64,000 nt of DNA from Oncomelania hupensis (GCA_036898135.1 CM072522.1:13234887-13298886); one strand, 5' to 3'; positions 1-10,976 are shown, counted from the first letter of the stretch. Notes: generated by a model not told the origin, from the sequence alone. Numbers and translations: made by a program.

Positions 1-599
1 CAGTTTGGATTTCGCTATGTATGGGTGAATCATGGCGTGGGTAATGTGAAATGATTTCTGCGTGTTTTTAAAGAACCATTGATAGACTGTAGATGGCAAG
101 AAATTAATGATCATGTAAATAAGAGCGAACGGTTTGAGATATACTGATCCTTTGGTAATATGTCGCATGATGTGTCTTTGTAATTGAAATTGGATATAGA
201 TAGACATCTTCAGTATTTAATGACTAAGTTCTGATTTGGTATTTCTAATTCGGATATTCATTTTTATAGGAATCGCAGTCGCATACCCGAAAACAAACTG
301 AGCAAATTATGTAATCAAACCGAAGAAATTAGTTGCATTTGTTACTCTGTTGTTCCTATAAATTGCCTCAAAATGCTATAGAACCCAAATGCATTCAGAC
401 AGTCTTTATTATTGTCATCACATTGTTGTAAGGAGACTTTGTTTATTTCTTGTACACAGCGTTCAATGTTAGAGAAATCGTTTTGTCGTGATGTATGTAT
501 ATTTTAAAGATTTAAGGATGTTATTGTCTCGATGTATGTTTGACATGACTGCTGTTGTATTGTGATCTTTTGCGAACATGTTGCGCACACCCCTTCAAA
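1..599. other. Unique AT-rich sequence, no feature seen
   Basis: Ordinary mixed-composition sequence. I see no long reading frame, tRNA-like motif or match to any repeat family found elsewhere in the window. Confidence 0.5.
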
Positions 600-819
600 A
601 GAATAAATATTCGCATTCGTTTTTTCTCTCTCTCCCTCTTTCTTTCTCTCCCTCTTTGTCCCCCCCCCTTCTCTCTCTCTGTTTCTTTCTTTCTCTTTCT
701 CTCCCTCCCCCATCTCTCTCTCTCCCTCCCCATCTCTCTCTCCTTATCTCTGTCTCTCCTCCCCCCTACTTTCTCTCTCTCTGTATATCTCTCTCTCCCT
801 TTCTCTGTGTCTGTGTGTC

Positions 820-905
<86 letters not shown>
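600..905. repeat. CT-rich low-complexity tract with pure (CT)n core
   Basis: Imperfect CT, CTTT, CCCT and CTGT motifs lead into an uninterrupted (CT)n run at about 840-901. The Ser/Leu-rich and Arg/Glu-rich reading frames over it are products of the dinucleotide repeat, not genes. Confidence 0.95.
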
Positions 906-1255
906 TTTCTTTCTAGACACTGTAAAATCCCATTCAAACCTACGCACAGCATAACATGATACGTTACGTGCATCCCTGCTATGTCGTCTACTGTAGCGTC
1001 GGGTGATGTCGCTGGCTGACCTAACACACATTGACTGAGTTGGATGGGGACTCTCCCACCAAAAAAAAACAACAACACAAAACAGGCACCAACTTGTATT
1101 TACTCTCTTTATGCTCTTCACTCAAGATCATTCAGGAAGACCAAGCGTTTGTGTAGAGCGCAAGAAGTACTTGTCTCGCCTAAAAAGATAGAATTGGAGT
1201 TTATTGATAGCAGTAATAGCAAAGTACTTGATAACATCGTGGATATAATACTTAT

Positions 1256-1844
1256 TAGAGCTGGGTACCGTGGGTCGAAGTCGTACCGGTATTTTTAGGT
1301 AGTATCGGTATTTTGTACCGGTATACCGCGATTTCAAGTGTTACAATCAAATGGGATATGGCACTGACAGTAGTGACCGACGCAAAAAGAAAGATTGTCA
1401 TACACTTCAAAACAGTTTCAAAGAACCACATTTCCATAGAAACTGAAAGCTTTATTATTGCTTGAACGCCTTCAAAACAAAATATGATAAATCACTGTGT
1501 AGAACATCAGCAAATTTTAAACCACAAAATCAAAATAAAACAAAAACATTCAACGGGAAAGGTCTTTAAGAACTTTAAGAGTACAGAAGGATTGGCGACT
1601 GGTGCCATGCTCAAACACGTGGATAAGCTGCTGTTCTTATAAGTTCTTCTTCAAGAACAGCTGCCTATCCACGTGTTTGGGCTGTAGGCTCGCTCTCTGG
1701 GCGGACAAGATGTCGCCCACTGTCGCGTTATGTGTTGTCGAGATTTCCCAGTAAACCGGACCTTGGACACCCGCACCGGTATACCGTATCGTCGCGTTTC
1801 CGAACCTGAATACAGTTACGTATCGGTAAAACCGTCCAGTTCTA
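1256..1844 (+). mobile_element. hAT-like MITE, copy 1 (589 bp)
   Basis: Aligns along its whole length, in inverted orientation, with 59874-60471. The ends are 'tagagctgggtacc' on the left and 'ggacggttttacc'-type on the right (read inward), sharing a short 'tagRgctgg' terminal inverted repeat as in hAT elements. Flanking 8-mers atacttat (1248-1255) and tttcttat (1845-1852) match at 6 of 8 positions, consistent with a decayed 8-bp hAT TSD. The centre holds a near-perfect hairpin (1612-1638 with 1653-1679) containing cacgtg. Both outer parts carry 'accggtataccg' motifs. No transposase is encoded, so movement would need an enzyme from elsewhere. The hAT assignment rests on termini and TSD length only. 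Confidence 0.75.
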
Positions 1845-1974
1845 TTTCTTATTCCATACCATCCCCTTGTGGAAAGAGGGAATGATATAGGAAACGTCTA
1901 TCTCCCCCTTCATTCCATCAGTTCCAGAAACCATTTAAAGCAACAAACTGTAATGTCGTGCTGGTTGTCAGAAT

Positions 1975-2160
1975 TTTTTCAAATTTAATTTAATTTAATA
2001 CAGAATGCATAAAACAGAAGGCAGGATACAGAATCCTTTATTGTTCACCATAAACATTCAATTCACAAATACAACTGTGTGCATAGTAATACAAATCAAC
2101 ATTTTGTTTCGAAAATACAAAACAAATAAATTGAACTGAATTATTAAAATATATATATTT
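1975..2160 (-). mobile_element. Possible LINE 3'-end remnant
   Basis: Read on the minus strand this has an 'acaataaagg' polyadenylation-like motif near 2035-2045 and ends in a TTAAA-type short repeat (about 1980-2000), a common LINE 3'-end layout. No coding part is recognisable, so the call is weak. Confidence 0.25.
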
Positions 2161-2166
2161 TTAAAA

Positions 2167-2733
<567 letters not shown>

Positions 2734-2947
2734 ATTATTATTATTATTATTAGTTTTATTATTATTATAGTACCATACAATTTGTAAATGATATATTGAT
2801 GAAAATGTGCCTTTTGCATGGGAGTATAAACTGTAGCATTTGTGGTAGTGTTTGGGCACACGCGCTAGAAATTTGGCTTTGTTAAAAGGACCCTAATCGA
2901 AAGCTTCGTTTACTGTTGGCGAAAACGGGTTTGCTGCAAACTTGGCA

Positions 2948-3036
2948 TTGTTACTTCATTACACAGTGATACAGTGGGCTTTGTTACTTCATTACACAGT
3001 GATACAGTGGGCTTTGTTACTTCATTACACAATGAT
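2948..3036. repeat. 33-bp tandem repeat, 2.7 units
   Basis: The unit starting ttgttacttcattacacag recurs at 2948, 2981 and 3014 with no differences until the last unit breaks off. The single unit is part of the Y element, so this is a local expansion inside copy 1. Confidence 0.9.
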
Positions 3037-3121
3037 ATGCGTTCGTTTTAAAAGAATCACTATACTTTCGAAGAAAGTTATTTTTTGTGGTAAGCTCATT
3101 GTTTCAGTGGGGCAACACTCA

Positions 3122-3373
3122 CTTCCTATTCCTTTTCCTATTCTATCCCGTAACTCGAAGGCCGTTGGGGCACCACCGATGATCGTTTAACCAGCGTATG
3201 CCATCCTCCTCTTGTCCTCAGCCACCCTCATGGCCTCGCTCAGTGTCAAGCCAGTCCATTCTCGACTGTTGCCCTCCCACCTCTTTTGCTGCCTCCCTCT
3301 TCTTCTGCCTCCTTGCACCGTGCCTTGCAGGATTCTCTTGGCAAGGCCTGATGCTCTGGTGACGTGGCCACTG
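3122..3373 (-). pseudogene. RTE-clade LINE, short 3' fragment
   Basis: Minus-strand residues match the tail of the other RTE copies (HVTRASGLAKRILQGTV, then GGRRRGR and EWTGLTLSEA) and end in ctatcc/cctatt repeats. It cuts Y copy 1 between 'caacactcact' and 'actgtgaa', so it is younger than that element. Only about 80 codons remain. Confidence 0.8.
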
Positions 3374-3427
3374 TGAAAGTTAAAAGAACCTGTTGAGGAG
3401 GCGTGGTCAAAGTGGATCGTCTTTAAC

Positions 3428-3475
3428 CGACGTCCAGCGTGGTTAGAACTTGGAACGGGTGACCAAACTTGGGAA
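3428..3475 (+). repeat. 5S rRNA-like SINE head remnant
   Basis: The segment 'ggttagaacttgg' followed by 'gggtgacc' matches the 3' internal-promoter half of 5S rRNA with several changes. It resembles the better preserved SINE-E copies at 32112 and 54906. No body of that SINE follows here. Confidence 0.5.
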
Positions 3476-3927
3476 GGCAACCGACTAAAAAACCGACTCG
3501 GCAGAATGAATCAACAGCAAACGCACATCCGCCTCCCCCCTTCTCCTCCCCCCATCCTCCCTCCCTCCTCCCCCACGCCCCCAGTCTCCCAGCCCACCCA
3601 GCTGTTAAGAAAGAAGAGAACTGTTCTGTAATCAAGAACAGGTTAACACAGCCACCGAAACTGAGGGTTTTCTTCGGGCACTCCGGTTTCCTCCCTCCCT
3701 TCAATAATGGTGCTGGACGCAGTCAATATAACAATTTCAAAAAGAAAAATTCGATTTTCTTTCCGTCATCCAACAGCGATCTCCCTGCCTTTACACCACC
3801 TGTTTGAGTGATGGATGTGTATATGTTGTGTGTATGTGTGAGGGTGGATGAGACAGGTGAGCGTGTATGTTGGTACAGATCGCCGCGCTTTGAGCCTGGT
3901 CGATTTGGGGAAAGGCGCGTATATAGC

Positions 3928-5927
3928 TTCTTCTTCTTCTGCGTTCCTCCAAATGGGGCCTCAGATGTCCAGGTTTGTCAAACTTATGAAGCGGGCAGTG
4001 GTTTCGAGGTCTTGCTTGGAGCCCCAGAGTTTTACGTCCAGCGTCTGTCCTGCAGGCCAGAGTTGTGTCCTGGCATTCTGGTACTGGGGGCAGGACTGCA
4101 GGATGTGCTCTGGGGTCTGGAGGTCTGTTCCACACGGGCAGTCAGGGGTGTGTGACAGGCCTAGGCGATGCATGTGGTAACGCAGGCGGCAGTGACCAGT
4201 TCGTAGCCGGAAAATTGTGGTCTGTTCATGGCGCTGGAGGTGTGCCATCTGGTCGTCAGATGGAGGGTCATGCTGGGTGGCCCAGGTTGCCTGGAAGTGC
4301 CGCTTGACCAGAGTCTTAGCTTCCTTATAAGAGACTGGGGGGTGTGGCTGCTCCATTTTGCTGCCCGACTTAGCCAGCCTGTCCGCCTCCTCGTTTCCTG
4401 ACAGACCACAGTGAGCAGGTATCCACTGGACTGCTACCTTCGTGTATTGAGAGAGGGCAATCAACAGGCGCTGTGTGTCTCTTTCCAGCTGTTCACTGGG
4501 CGACTGCAGGCTCTCGATGATGGAGCGGCAGTCAGACAGGAAGACGATATTTGAGGCGGGCGCTTCTGCAGCAAGGAGCCGGGCAGCCTCATGAAGAGCA
4601 GTGAGCTCAGCCCTGTAGTTGGTGGACCGGGCTCCAGCAGGCAGGGATCTGGAGAGGGTGCTTCCATCAGTGAAGCGCAGGTGTAGTCCGCTGCCTCCGT
4701 TGCTGACGGCTGCATCAGAGGATCCATCCGTGTATGCATGGATCCACATGGGCCTGGGATACTTCAGGTCCAGGAGCTCCAGAGTGAGGGAGCGTAATGC
4801 AGCCTCTGACTGCTCGCCCTTGTACCTCACTCCTGGGACGTCAGGGCAGAACATGAGTTCGGTAGTCGGGGTGTCCCAGTCCTCGGCGTCCTGGAGGAGC
4901 TCTCGTTCTGCTGGGAGGTCTGGGACGGCAGCCGCCAGCTTCTTGACCTGATGGATGAAGCTATCCCGCTTCAGCCTGTTCTTGGTTGGCTGTTGTAGAT
5001 ATTGGTGGGCTGGGTGTGAGGGCAGCCTCTGTAGTTTTTCATGTTGGATCAGAACTTTTTCTTCTCGTCTTTGGTCCAGGGAAAGGAGTCCTGTTGTTGT
5101 TTCCAGCTTGTGGATGGGTGTTGTTTTCAGTCCTCCTGTGATGAGTCTCATGGCACCGCTTTGTACTTTGGCCAGTCTCCTGGTGTTGCTCTTGGCTGCT
5201 GTGGACCATGCTGCTGAACCGTATTCCATCACAGGACGGACGTTGCCGGTGTACACTTGCTTGAGGATTCTGCTGTTGGCACCCCACTTTGTGCCCGAGA
5301 GCTTCTTCATGAGGGCCAATCTTCTGGTTGCTCTCTTCTCCATCTCCTGGATGTGAGGACTCCAGGTAAGCCTCCTGTCGAGCTTGACACCGAGGTACGT
5401 TGGAGTTTCCTCCTCCGGTATCACTTGGTTGCCGACTTTCAGCTTCAGGGTCTCTTTGGTGTTGGAGAGTGAGAAGCAGGTGGCTACTGTTTTCAGGCTG
5501 TTGATGGTGACACACCAGTCGCTTGCCCACCTGGAGATGCTGTTGAGGGCCTCTTGCATCCTGATGACAGCAGTGGGAGTGGATTCGGCAGCGTTCCACA
5601 TTGCGACGTCATCGGCATGCAGGGCGCGGCTGATGTGTCGAGAGAGGTTCTTGGTGATGTCGTTGATGAAAACGACGAACAGAGTTGGGGAGATCACTCC
5701 TCCTTGTGGGACTCCTTCCCTGATCTTTACTGTGTAGCTGAAGTTGCCGTTGAGCTTAACCCTTGCCGTTCTGTGTGCCAGGAAGCTTCTGATCCACTTG
5801 AACAAGTTGCCAGCGACACCTGCGGTCAATAGCTTCAGGAGTAGGCCTTCCCTCCATGTCTTGTCGAAGGCCTTGGAGAGGTCTATGAAAGTGGCGATGA
5901 CCTTCTTCTTCTGCTGGAAGGCGTTCT
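3928..5927 (-). mobile_element. I-superfamily LINE, 5'-truncated, 2000 bp, perfect TSD
   Basis: Bounded by an exact 11-bp direct repeat gcgtatatagc (3917-3927 and 5928-5938). The minus-strand 3' end is a short (GAA)n tail, and the 5' end is cut inside the reverse transcriptase domain. The rest is one open frame. Perfect TSD and lack of stops point to a recent insertion, and it must be younger than the SINE-A it disrupts. The clade call rests on RT followed by RNase H and a CCHC-like end. Nimb or another RNase H-bearing clade is possible. Confidence 0.92.
3961..5927 (-). CDS. LINE ORF2 fragment: reverse transcriptase + RNase H
   Basis: Numbering is for the 659-residue open frame, whose first five residues (MLYTQ) come from flanking SINE-A, so its ATG is not the LINE start. 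The RT core shows FIDLSKAFD (18-26), GVPQGGVISP (76-85) and the catalytic-loop motif HADD (108-111), with His where Tyr is usual. TYLGV follows downstream. RNase H shows the expected acids: TDGSS (Asp 405), YRAEL (Glu 445), SDC (Asp 470), then PAHCG (His 510) and EEAD (Asp 520). A C-terminal CxC...H...C cluster lies at 601-617. The product would copy LINE RNA at nicked DNA and remove the RNA strand. The endonuclease, ORF1 and RT N-terminus are absent, so it should be non-functional by itself. No internal stop or frameshift is seen. Confidence 0.93.
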
Positions 5928-5942
5928 GCGTATATAGCATCC

Positions 5943-5944
<2 letters not shown>

Positions 5945-6031
<87 letters not shown>
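5945..6031. repeat. (ATT)n tail of SINE-A
   Basis: About 29 ATT units directly follow 'gcatccagt'. The same position is taken by TTA, TTG, GTA or TTC repeats in other SINE-A copies. Confidence 0.9.
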
Positions 6032-6167
6032 GAAATTGTTGTTAGCAAGGTAGCGCCGTTATTCCCGCAGGACTTGTAAAAGAAGAGGGCCATCTTCAAT
6101 GCTGTATTAACAACTGAACTGTTTGAAACAAAAAGAACGTCACTTTAATTCAACATGAAACCCTGGC

Positions 6168-6604
6168 TTGCGAAACATGGACCCTCACAGCAGATCTCCA
6201 ACGAAGAATACAAAGCATGGAGATGAGGTGCTACAGAAGACTTCTGGGCATTCCCTATACCCATCACATCACCAACGACGTAGTCCGACACACCATCACA
6301 CAAGCCATTGGACAACACGATGACCTGCTCACAGTGGTGAAAAAACGGAAACTCCGATGGTATGGCCACGCCACCAGATCATCAGGTCTTGCAAAGACCA
6401 TCCTGCAAGGCACAGTGCAAGGAGGTAGAAGAAGAGGGAGACCGAAAAAGAGATGGGAGGACAACATTCGAGTATGGACTGGTTTGACACTGAGCGAAAC
6501 AATCAGGATTGCTGAGGACAGGGAAAGATGGAGTACGCTGGTTAAACGATCATCTGTGGTGCCCTTACGACCTCCGAGTTATGGGATAGGATAGGATATG
6601 ATAG
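6168..6604 (+). pseudogene. RTE-clade LINE, 3' fragment with 11-bp TSD
   Basis: Encodes the RTE ORF2 tail in one frame: MEMRCYRRLLGIPYTHHIT, LRWYGHATRSSGLAKTIL, GGRRRGR, KKRWEDNIRVWTGL and LVKRSSVVPLRPP, ending in ggataggat repeats. The flanking direct repeat gaaaccctggc (6157-6167 and 6605-6615) is perfect. The cut lies within the sequence coding YACETWTL. Intact frame and exact TSD indicate a fairly recent, heavily 5'-truncated insertion. Confidence 0.92.
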
Positions 6605-6615
6605 GAAACCCTGGC

Positions 6616-7162
6616 AGTGCAGCATCTAGGCGATGGTCTACATCCCCATTCTTGAGGCAGCAGTGTCTTTGCATGCCCTCAATCTTGGAAGGACTGTTAG
6701 GAATCTTTTCTGGGAAATTCCTCAGACAAGATGGCGGCGCAATTGGTGGCACAAAAACTGGCCCAAATTCGACTTTGGGAATGTGGGAAAAATCAGATGA
6801 TTTATCAATTCTGTAATGAAAAAAGAAGCAAATTAGATACATTTGTTTATTTTATTTGTATTTGAAAGGCAATAGTTTGAAAACAAATCTTACTATATTT
6901 GAATTGAACTGCAGATCAATGAACAAGAACTTATTACCATTCAAGTATTTTGTTGAACAAAACAGTTTTTGTATTTTAGCTCTATAGTCACTTCACTTGA
7001 TGTTGTGAAAGAAAAACTGCTTAACATTGATAATTATTATTACTTCTTATCATATCCTAAGAAAAATATTGAAAATTATTATGTAAATAAAATATTTTTA
7101 ATGGAATAAAAGCAGCAGAATTCTGTATTCCTAAAGTTCAAATAAACAAATTATGCAATCAA
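6616..7162. other. Unique AT-rich sequence, no feature seen
   Basis: No convincing reading frame or repeat-family match. Short T- and A-rich runs only. Confidence 0.45.
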
Positions 7163-7203
7163 TTCCGCTGGACCTAAAGCAACAATCATGTAATGTAATG
7201 TAA
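7163..7203 (+). mobile_element. X retroposon, 3'-tail fragment
   Basis: The 'ccgctggacctaaagcaa' segment followed by tcatgtaatgtaatgtaa is the extreme 3' end of the X family. Only about 40 bp remain, so it is either a very short 5'-truncated insertion or a remnant. Confidence 0.8.
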
Positions 7204-7571
7204 AGCAATCAACGTGATAATGCGTGGTGGTCAAAATATTGCAAAGCAGCAGTTCAATTTAAGAAAGATCAGTATTAGAAATAAAACAAAAACGAAAACT
7301 TTATTAACTTGAAAAGAGCTAAATTACAGTGTAATAGAATCTGCTAAACAAAGAAAAATCACAGGATAGAATTTTGCAGGACAGAGGTATTACAATCTAA
7401 AGATTGTTTGTTTTTTTTTAAGTTAAAGATTTTAAAACGTTTGCAAATTACACAGATATCCTGTTAAATTAGAAAATAACTGTTGCCCTTCTTCATTATA
7501 TAAATCAGAGGCATTTACTAGAGTTAAAAATAAATTCATGGACGAATAAATTTTCAACATGTTAATTGTGT
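7204..7571. other. AT-rich sequence, no feature seen
   Basis: No repeat-family match recognised. It may be the upstream, decayed part of the LINE remnant that follows. Confidence 0.35.
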
Positions 7572-7970
7572 ATGTTCAAATGCCTTCGACTTACAACATT
7601 TGTTGCTGCACTGTCCATTTTTGAACAAATTATTTATAGAACAAAATATTGATGCTATTATCAGACAGCATAATGACGTTAAAAACATATTAGTTTATAT
7701 TGAATTGATGCTAACAACTGCATCTATAATATCGTGTTATCTGACAGGAAACTTGTTATAATTTTAATCATTTTACGCGATGTACTCTTAATATTTTGAT
7801 GTTGGTATTTCAGTGTTAAAGAGTTTATGTATTTTAATTTTAACTAATTCATTAACTTTTGAAAAAAAAGTCTAATACCACTTAATTTGTTGCTGTTTAT
7901 TTTGTTCTCCTCACCACTTAATTTGTGAACAGACTATAAATAAATTGACTGAATAGAATTGAATTGCAAG
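7572..7970 (+). pseudogene. LINE C-terminal remnant with 3' UTR
   Basis: A 62-codon frame ends at a TAA near 7760 and contains DLQHLLLHCPFLNKLF, the short His/Cys segment seen near the end of many non-LTR retrotransposon ORF2 proteins. An AT-rich 3' UTR follows, with 'gactataaataaattgac' and a decayed TTGAA-type tail by about 7965. The clade cannot be told from this little. Confidence 0.5.
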
Positions 7971-8015
7971 ACAAAAATGTTCGTAACTATCGTGCGCATC
8001 TCAAACGTAACAGAC

Positions 8016-8172
<157 letters not shown>

Positions 8173-8299
8173 CCTTGTTTCTGGGAACATGCTAAAACCC
8201 TGTTTAAAAGTGACGGAAAGAGCGTAATTTTGCTACAAGGGTTCGGGTAAGGGTTAGTTGTAGATCTATCCCTAGCCCTTGCCCTAACCATTTTCTCTA

Positions 8300-8505
8300 C
8301 AAAAATGCGCCTTTTCCGTCCCAAAAACCCATTTGCCTTCTTGGATTCTTAAATTGTATGAAACCAAGTGAGGACACTATCCGGCGTCAATAAACGGTTC
8401 GAAAACATTCTCAAACGGTTCGTAAAAGACAGTTGACCTAGAAACAAATACAGCGTGACCTAATTCGTCGCCTAGAGGAGACGAAACTTACTTTTTCTTG
8501 CGTTT
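8300..8505 (+). repeat. Dispersed repeat of unknown type, copy 1
   Basis: Aligns almost base for base with 15085-15282 in the same orientation, including 'aagtgaggacactatccgg', 'aaacggttcgtaaaagacag' and 'ctagaggagac'. By eye identity is around 90 percent. Nearby 'ccttgtttctgggaacat' (about 8172) and its echo near 8590 hint at a larger element. No coding capacity. Confidence 0.75.
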
Positions 8506-8989
8506 TCAAAGTTGCCTTGGATCTGGGGATATTCGCATGTTCCCAGATACCAAACTGTGTTCCCAGATGACCGTACAAAAACAAATATACCTTGTTTCTG
8601 GGTACATTTATAATACAGGAAGGCCGAAAGAGACAGATTACAATTTCAAATCAGCATGAAGCGCCATGGGTAACAATGTTTGTTTAGTGTGAGTGTTAGT
8701 ATTTTAGTGCAACTTTTGTTTCTAATGAAGAGAGAGAGAGATAGGGAGAGGGTCACTCCATGCAATTTCATGACAGTGCTTACGATGCCCGGCTCCGTCA
8801 AGTCGTGAAGTGAGCTCGCCAGGGTATCATGACCCCCTCCTTGCAGGTAAGCTAACCCTGGCCATTATTTATTGTGAAATCGAAGTCAACCCACATACAA
8901 CCCCAAGGCTAGCACCGGCTATTTTTCAATTGAAGAATCGTTAGTTAAACCCAGATAAAGTAGAAGACGAACAAGAAAAAGATGTAGAA

Positions 8990-9258
8990 GAAGAAGAAGA
9001 AGAAACAGATGATGATATTGATGATGATGATGATGATGATGAGGAGGAGGAGGAGGAGGAGGAGGGGGGGGATGACAATGATGAAGATGATGAGAAAGAG
9101 GAGGAGGAGGAAGAAGAGGATGACGACGACAAAAGAAGAAGAAGAAGAAGAAGAAGAAGAAGAAGAAGAAGAAGAAGAAGAAGAAGAAGAAAAAGAAGGA
9201 GAAAGAAGAAGAAGAAGAAGAAGAAGAAGAAGAAGAAGAAGAAGAAGAAGAAGAAGAA

Positions 9259-9296
<38 letters not shown>

Positions 9297-9545
9297 CTAA
9301 TAATAATAATCATCATCATCATCATCATCCTCATCATCCTCACCATCATCATAAGGAGAAGATGATGAAGAAGAAGAAAAAGATGATGGTGATGATGACG
9401 ATGATGATAATGCTTACGATGATGATAATGAGGATGATGATGACGATGGTGACGACGACGATGACGATGATGACGAATTAGAAGAAGTCACAAAGGGGCA
9501 AGGAGGACAAGAAGAAGAAGAGGACGAAGAAAAAGAAGAAAGATG
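8990..9545. repeat. Compound purine-rich trinucleotide array
   Basis: Blocks of GAA, GAT, GAG and GAC (with a short CAT block near 9310) follow each other for over 500 bp. The poly-Ser, poly-Met/Asp, poly-His and poly-Glu frames across it come from the units. Confidence 0.95.
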
Positions 9546-9784
9546 TCACGGTGACTTTGTGTGGATGCTTGCATAATGATAATGGCAGCTCGGCATGCAC
9601 AACACGATATGTACACGTATACACGTGATTAATCTACCGCGTGCGAACTGTCAGACGTACGCACACACGCGCTCATCCGCGTGCACGCGCGCTCACATAC
9701 GTTACACTTACGCAAAATACACATACACGTTGTTTTGGTTTTTTCCCGTCATCTGAGTCGAGGAATTAAAACGAGCCAAAATGC

Positions 9785-10000
9785 CGGTTGGTGGGTCGGT
9801 TGGTGGGGCGGTCGGTCGGTCTGTCGTTCGTCTCAAGAACCACTAAGCGGATTGTGACCAAACTTCATAGGAACATTCCTTCGGTTAAGTGGACCTGTCT
9901 CCCGGGCCATCATATTTGCTCTACCTATTTTGAGAGTTGTTTGGCTAGTGTCCCCCGTATTTGTAGGTGTTATTATTGTGCGTCGTTAGGATAAAACCGT
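9785..10000 (+). repeat. W-family degenerate repeat
   Basis: Contains 'gtctcaagaaccactaagcgg', 'accaaacttcataggaac' and 'ccgggccatcatatttgc', which correspond to 56230-56370. A (GGTC/GGTT)n stretch precedes it, as a gtctgtctgtc stretch does there. Confidence 0.5.
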
Positions 10001-10064
10001 GTCACAGTATCGCCACGAAAATAAACGACCACTTCTTATTGTTCTTGTTCTTGTTCTTCATCAT

Positions 10065-10071
10065 CATCATT

Positions 10072-10113
<42 letters not shown>

Positions 10114-10187
10114 GCCATCTGATTTTTTTAGCTATGCGTGCGTGTGCGTGTGTGTGTGTGTGTGGGTGTGTGTGTGTGTGTGTGTGT
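10065..10187. repeat. (CAT)n and (GT)n microsatellites
   Basis: CAT units at about 10065-10115 and GT/GC units at about 10138-10187, separated by a short unique spacer. Confidence 0.95.
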
Positions 10188-10266
10188 TGGTCTGAAAATA
10201 CATTTGAACGCCTTACCATCTTGTTTTTAACTTCTTTGTGATTTCGTTCCCTTCTACATCATAGTT

Positions 10267-10340
10267 CCCCCGTTGGGGTGCCGGGGGTTTCAGTATAAAT
10301 AGTATCCCCACTTTCTGGAAATTTTGTGCTTTAACTCTTT
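10267..10340 (+). mobile_element. X retroposon, 5'-end fragment
   Basis: Begins at the family's usual 5' point (cccccgttggggtgcc) and continues through cagtataaatag and ccccactttctggaaa before diverging. A second, larger X piece lies 640 bp downstream in the same orientation but starts where this one would continue, so the two may be parts of one interrupted copy. Confidence 0.8.
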
Positions 10341-10344
10341 CCCT

Positions 10345-10905
10345 GCCAGGCATGTTTCCACGTTTGTGCCAGACATTTCTCTGGCACCGGAAAGAAAGTT
10401 CAGTAGCTTAGGCATTTAAGCTACTGTTCTTTCAATAATAGTTGTTAAATAGACATATTTCATATCAAATTAAAGGTAAAAGAGTGAAGAATAAGAAAAA
10501 GTCCCACAAAAATGTTAATTTGATTATGTTATTGAAATATGTGTTTTGAAAGCATGTTGATCTTTTTGAAATCATAAAATAAAATAAAAATATTTCTACA
10601 TACCACAGTGATAAAAAAAAATCTGGAGGAATAATTCCAATCACTGAATCAGCTTCACACACCAGAAAGAAAATTTATTTAGGATCAAAATACATTTTAC
10701 AGTTTGAAATTATATTGATTATTAGCAGAGTTTGACACACTGTCGATTGTGCCCATCACAATGCTTAGTAAAATGCACAAAAAACACTCTAAAAACGAAT
10801 CAATTTTAAGAAACCACGAGAACGAAAGTAGAAAGAGTTATCTCTCTTTGGTTAAAATAAAACTTGGACTGGACTGCGCAAAAAAACGGATCGAAACGAA
10901 ATACT
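10345..10905. other. Unique sequence, no feature seen
   Basis: AT-rich, without a believable frame. It separates two X fragments that would be nearly contiguous in a complete element. Confidence 0.4.
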
Positions 10906-10908
10906 GAA

Positions 10909-10970
10909 ATCGACGATATATCGTCGATTGGCACAAACATGGCGGCTCAGATCGACGATATATCGTCGAT
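10909..10970. repeat. Two perfect 20-bp palindromes in tandem
   Basis: The palindrome atcgacgatatatcgtcgat occurs at 10909-10928 and again at 10951-10970, each followed by 'tggca'. The 22-bp spacer includes 'catggcggctcag'. Each could form a cruciform or bind a dimeric protein symmetrically. Confidence 0.9.
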
Positions 10971-10976
10971 TGGCAG

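Larger units (their letters stand above)
2883..3431 (+). mobile_element. Y element copy 1: TTAA-flanked non-autonomous DNA transposon
   Basis: The left end reads ttaaaaggaccc and the right end gatcgtctttaa, giving short inverted termini flanked by TTAA. Aligning segments are found at 45241-46540 and 59604-60722: 'acgggttaccc', 'cattgttatgacatta', 'ttgtggtcagctt' and 'cagtggggc' occur in the same order. This copy lacks the middle part present in the other two and holds an RTE insertion at 3122-3373. TTAA duplication suggests a piggyBac-like enzyme, but the terminal bases are not a textbook match. Confidence 0.5.
3652..6031 (+). mobile_element. SINE-A copy split by a LINE insertion
   Basis: The SINE-A body runs 3652-3927 (ggcactccggtttcctccctcc, then agatcgccgcgctttgagcct, then gcgtatatagc) and resumes at 5928-5944 with gcgtatatagcatcc, passing into its (ATT)n tail to 6031. 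The tRNA head is missing. The 11 bases gcgtatatagc occur on both sides of the LINE as its TSD. Confidence 0.9.

Noticed and set aside
5928..5940. The ATG at 5940 as start of a host reverse-transcriptase gene
   Set aside because: It lies in the flanking SINE-A/TSD. The LINE begins at 5927 and is truncated.
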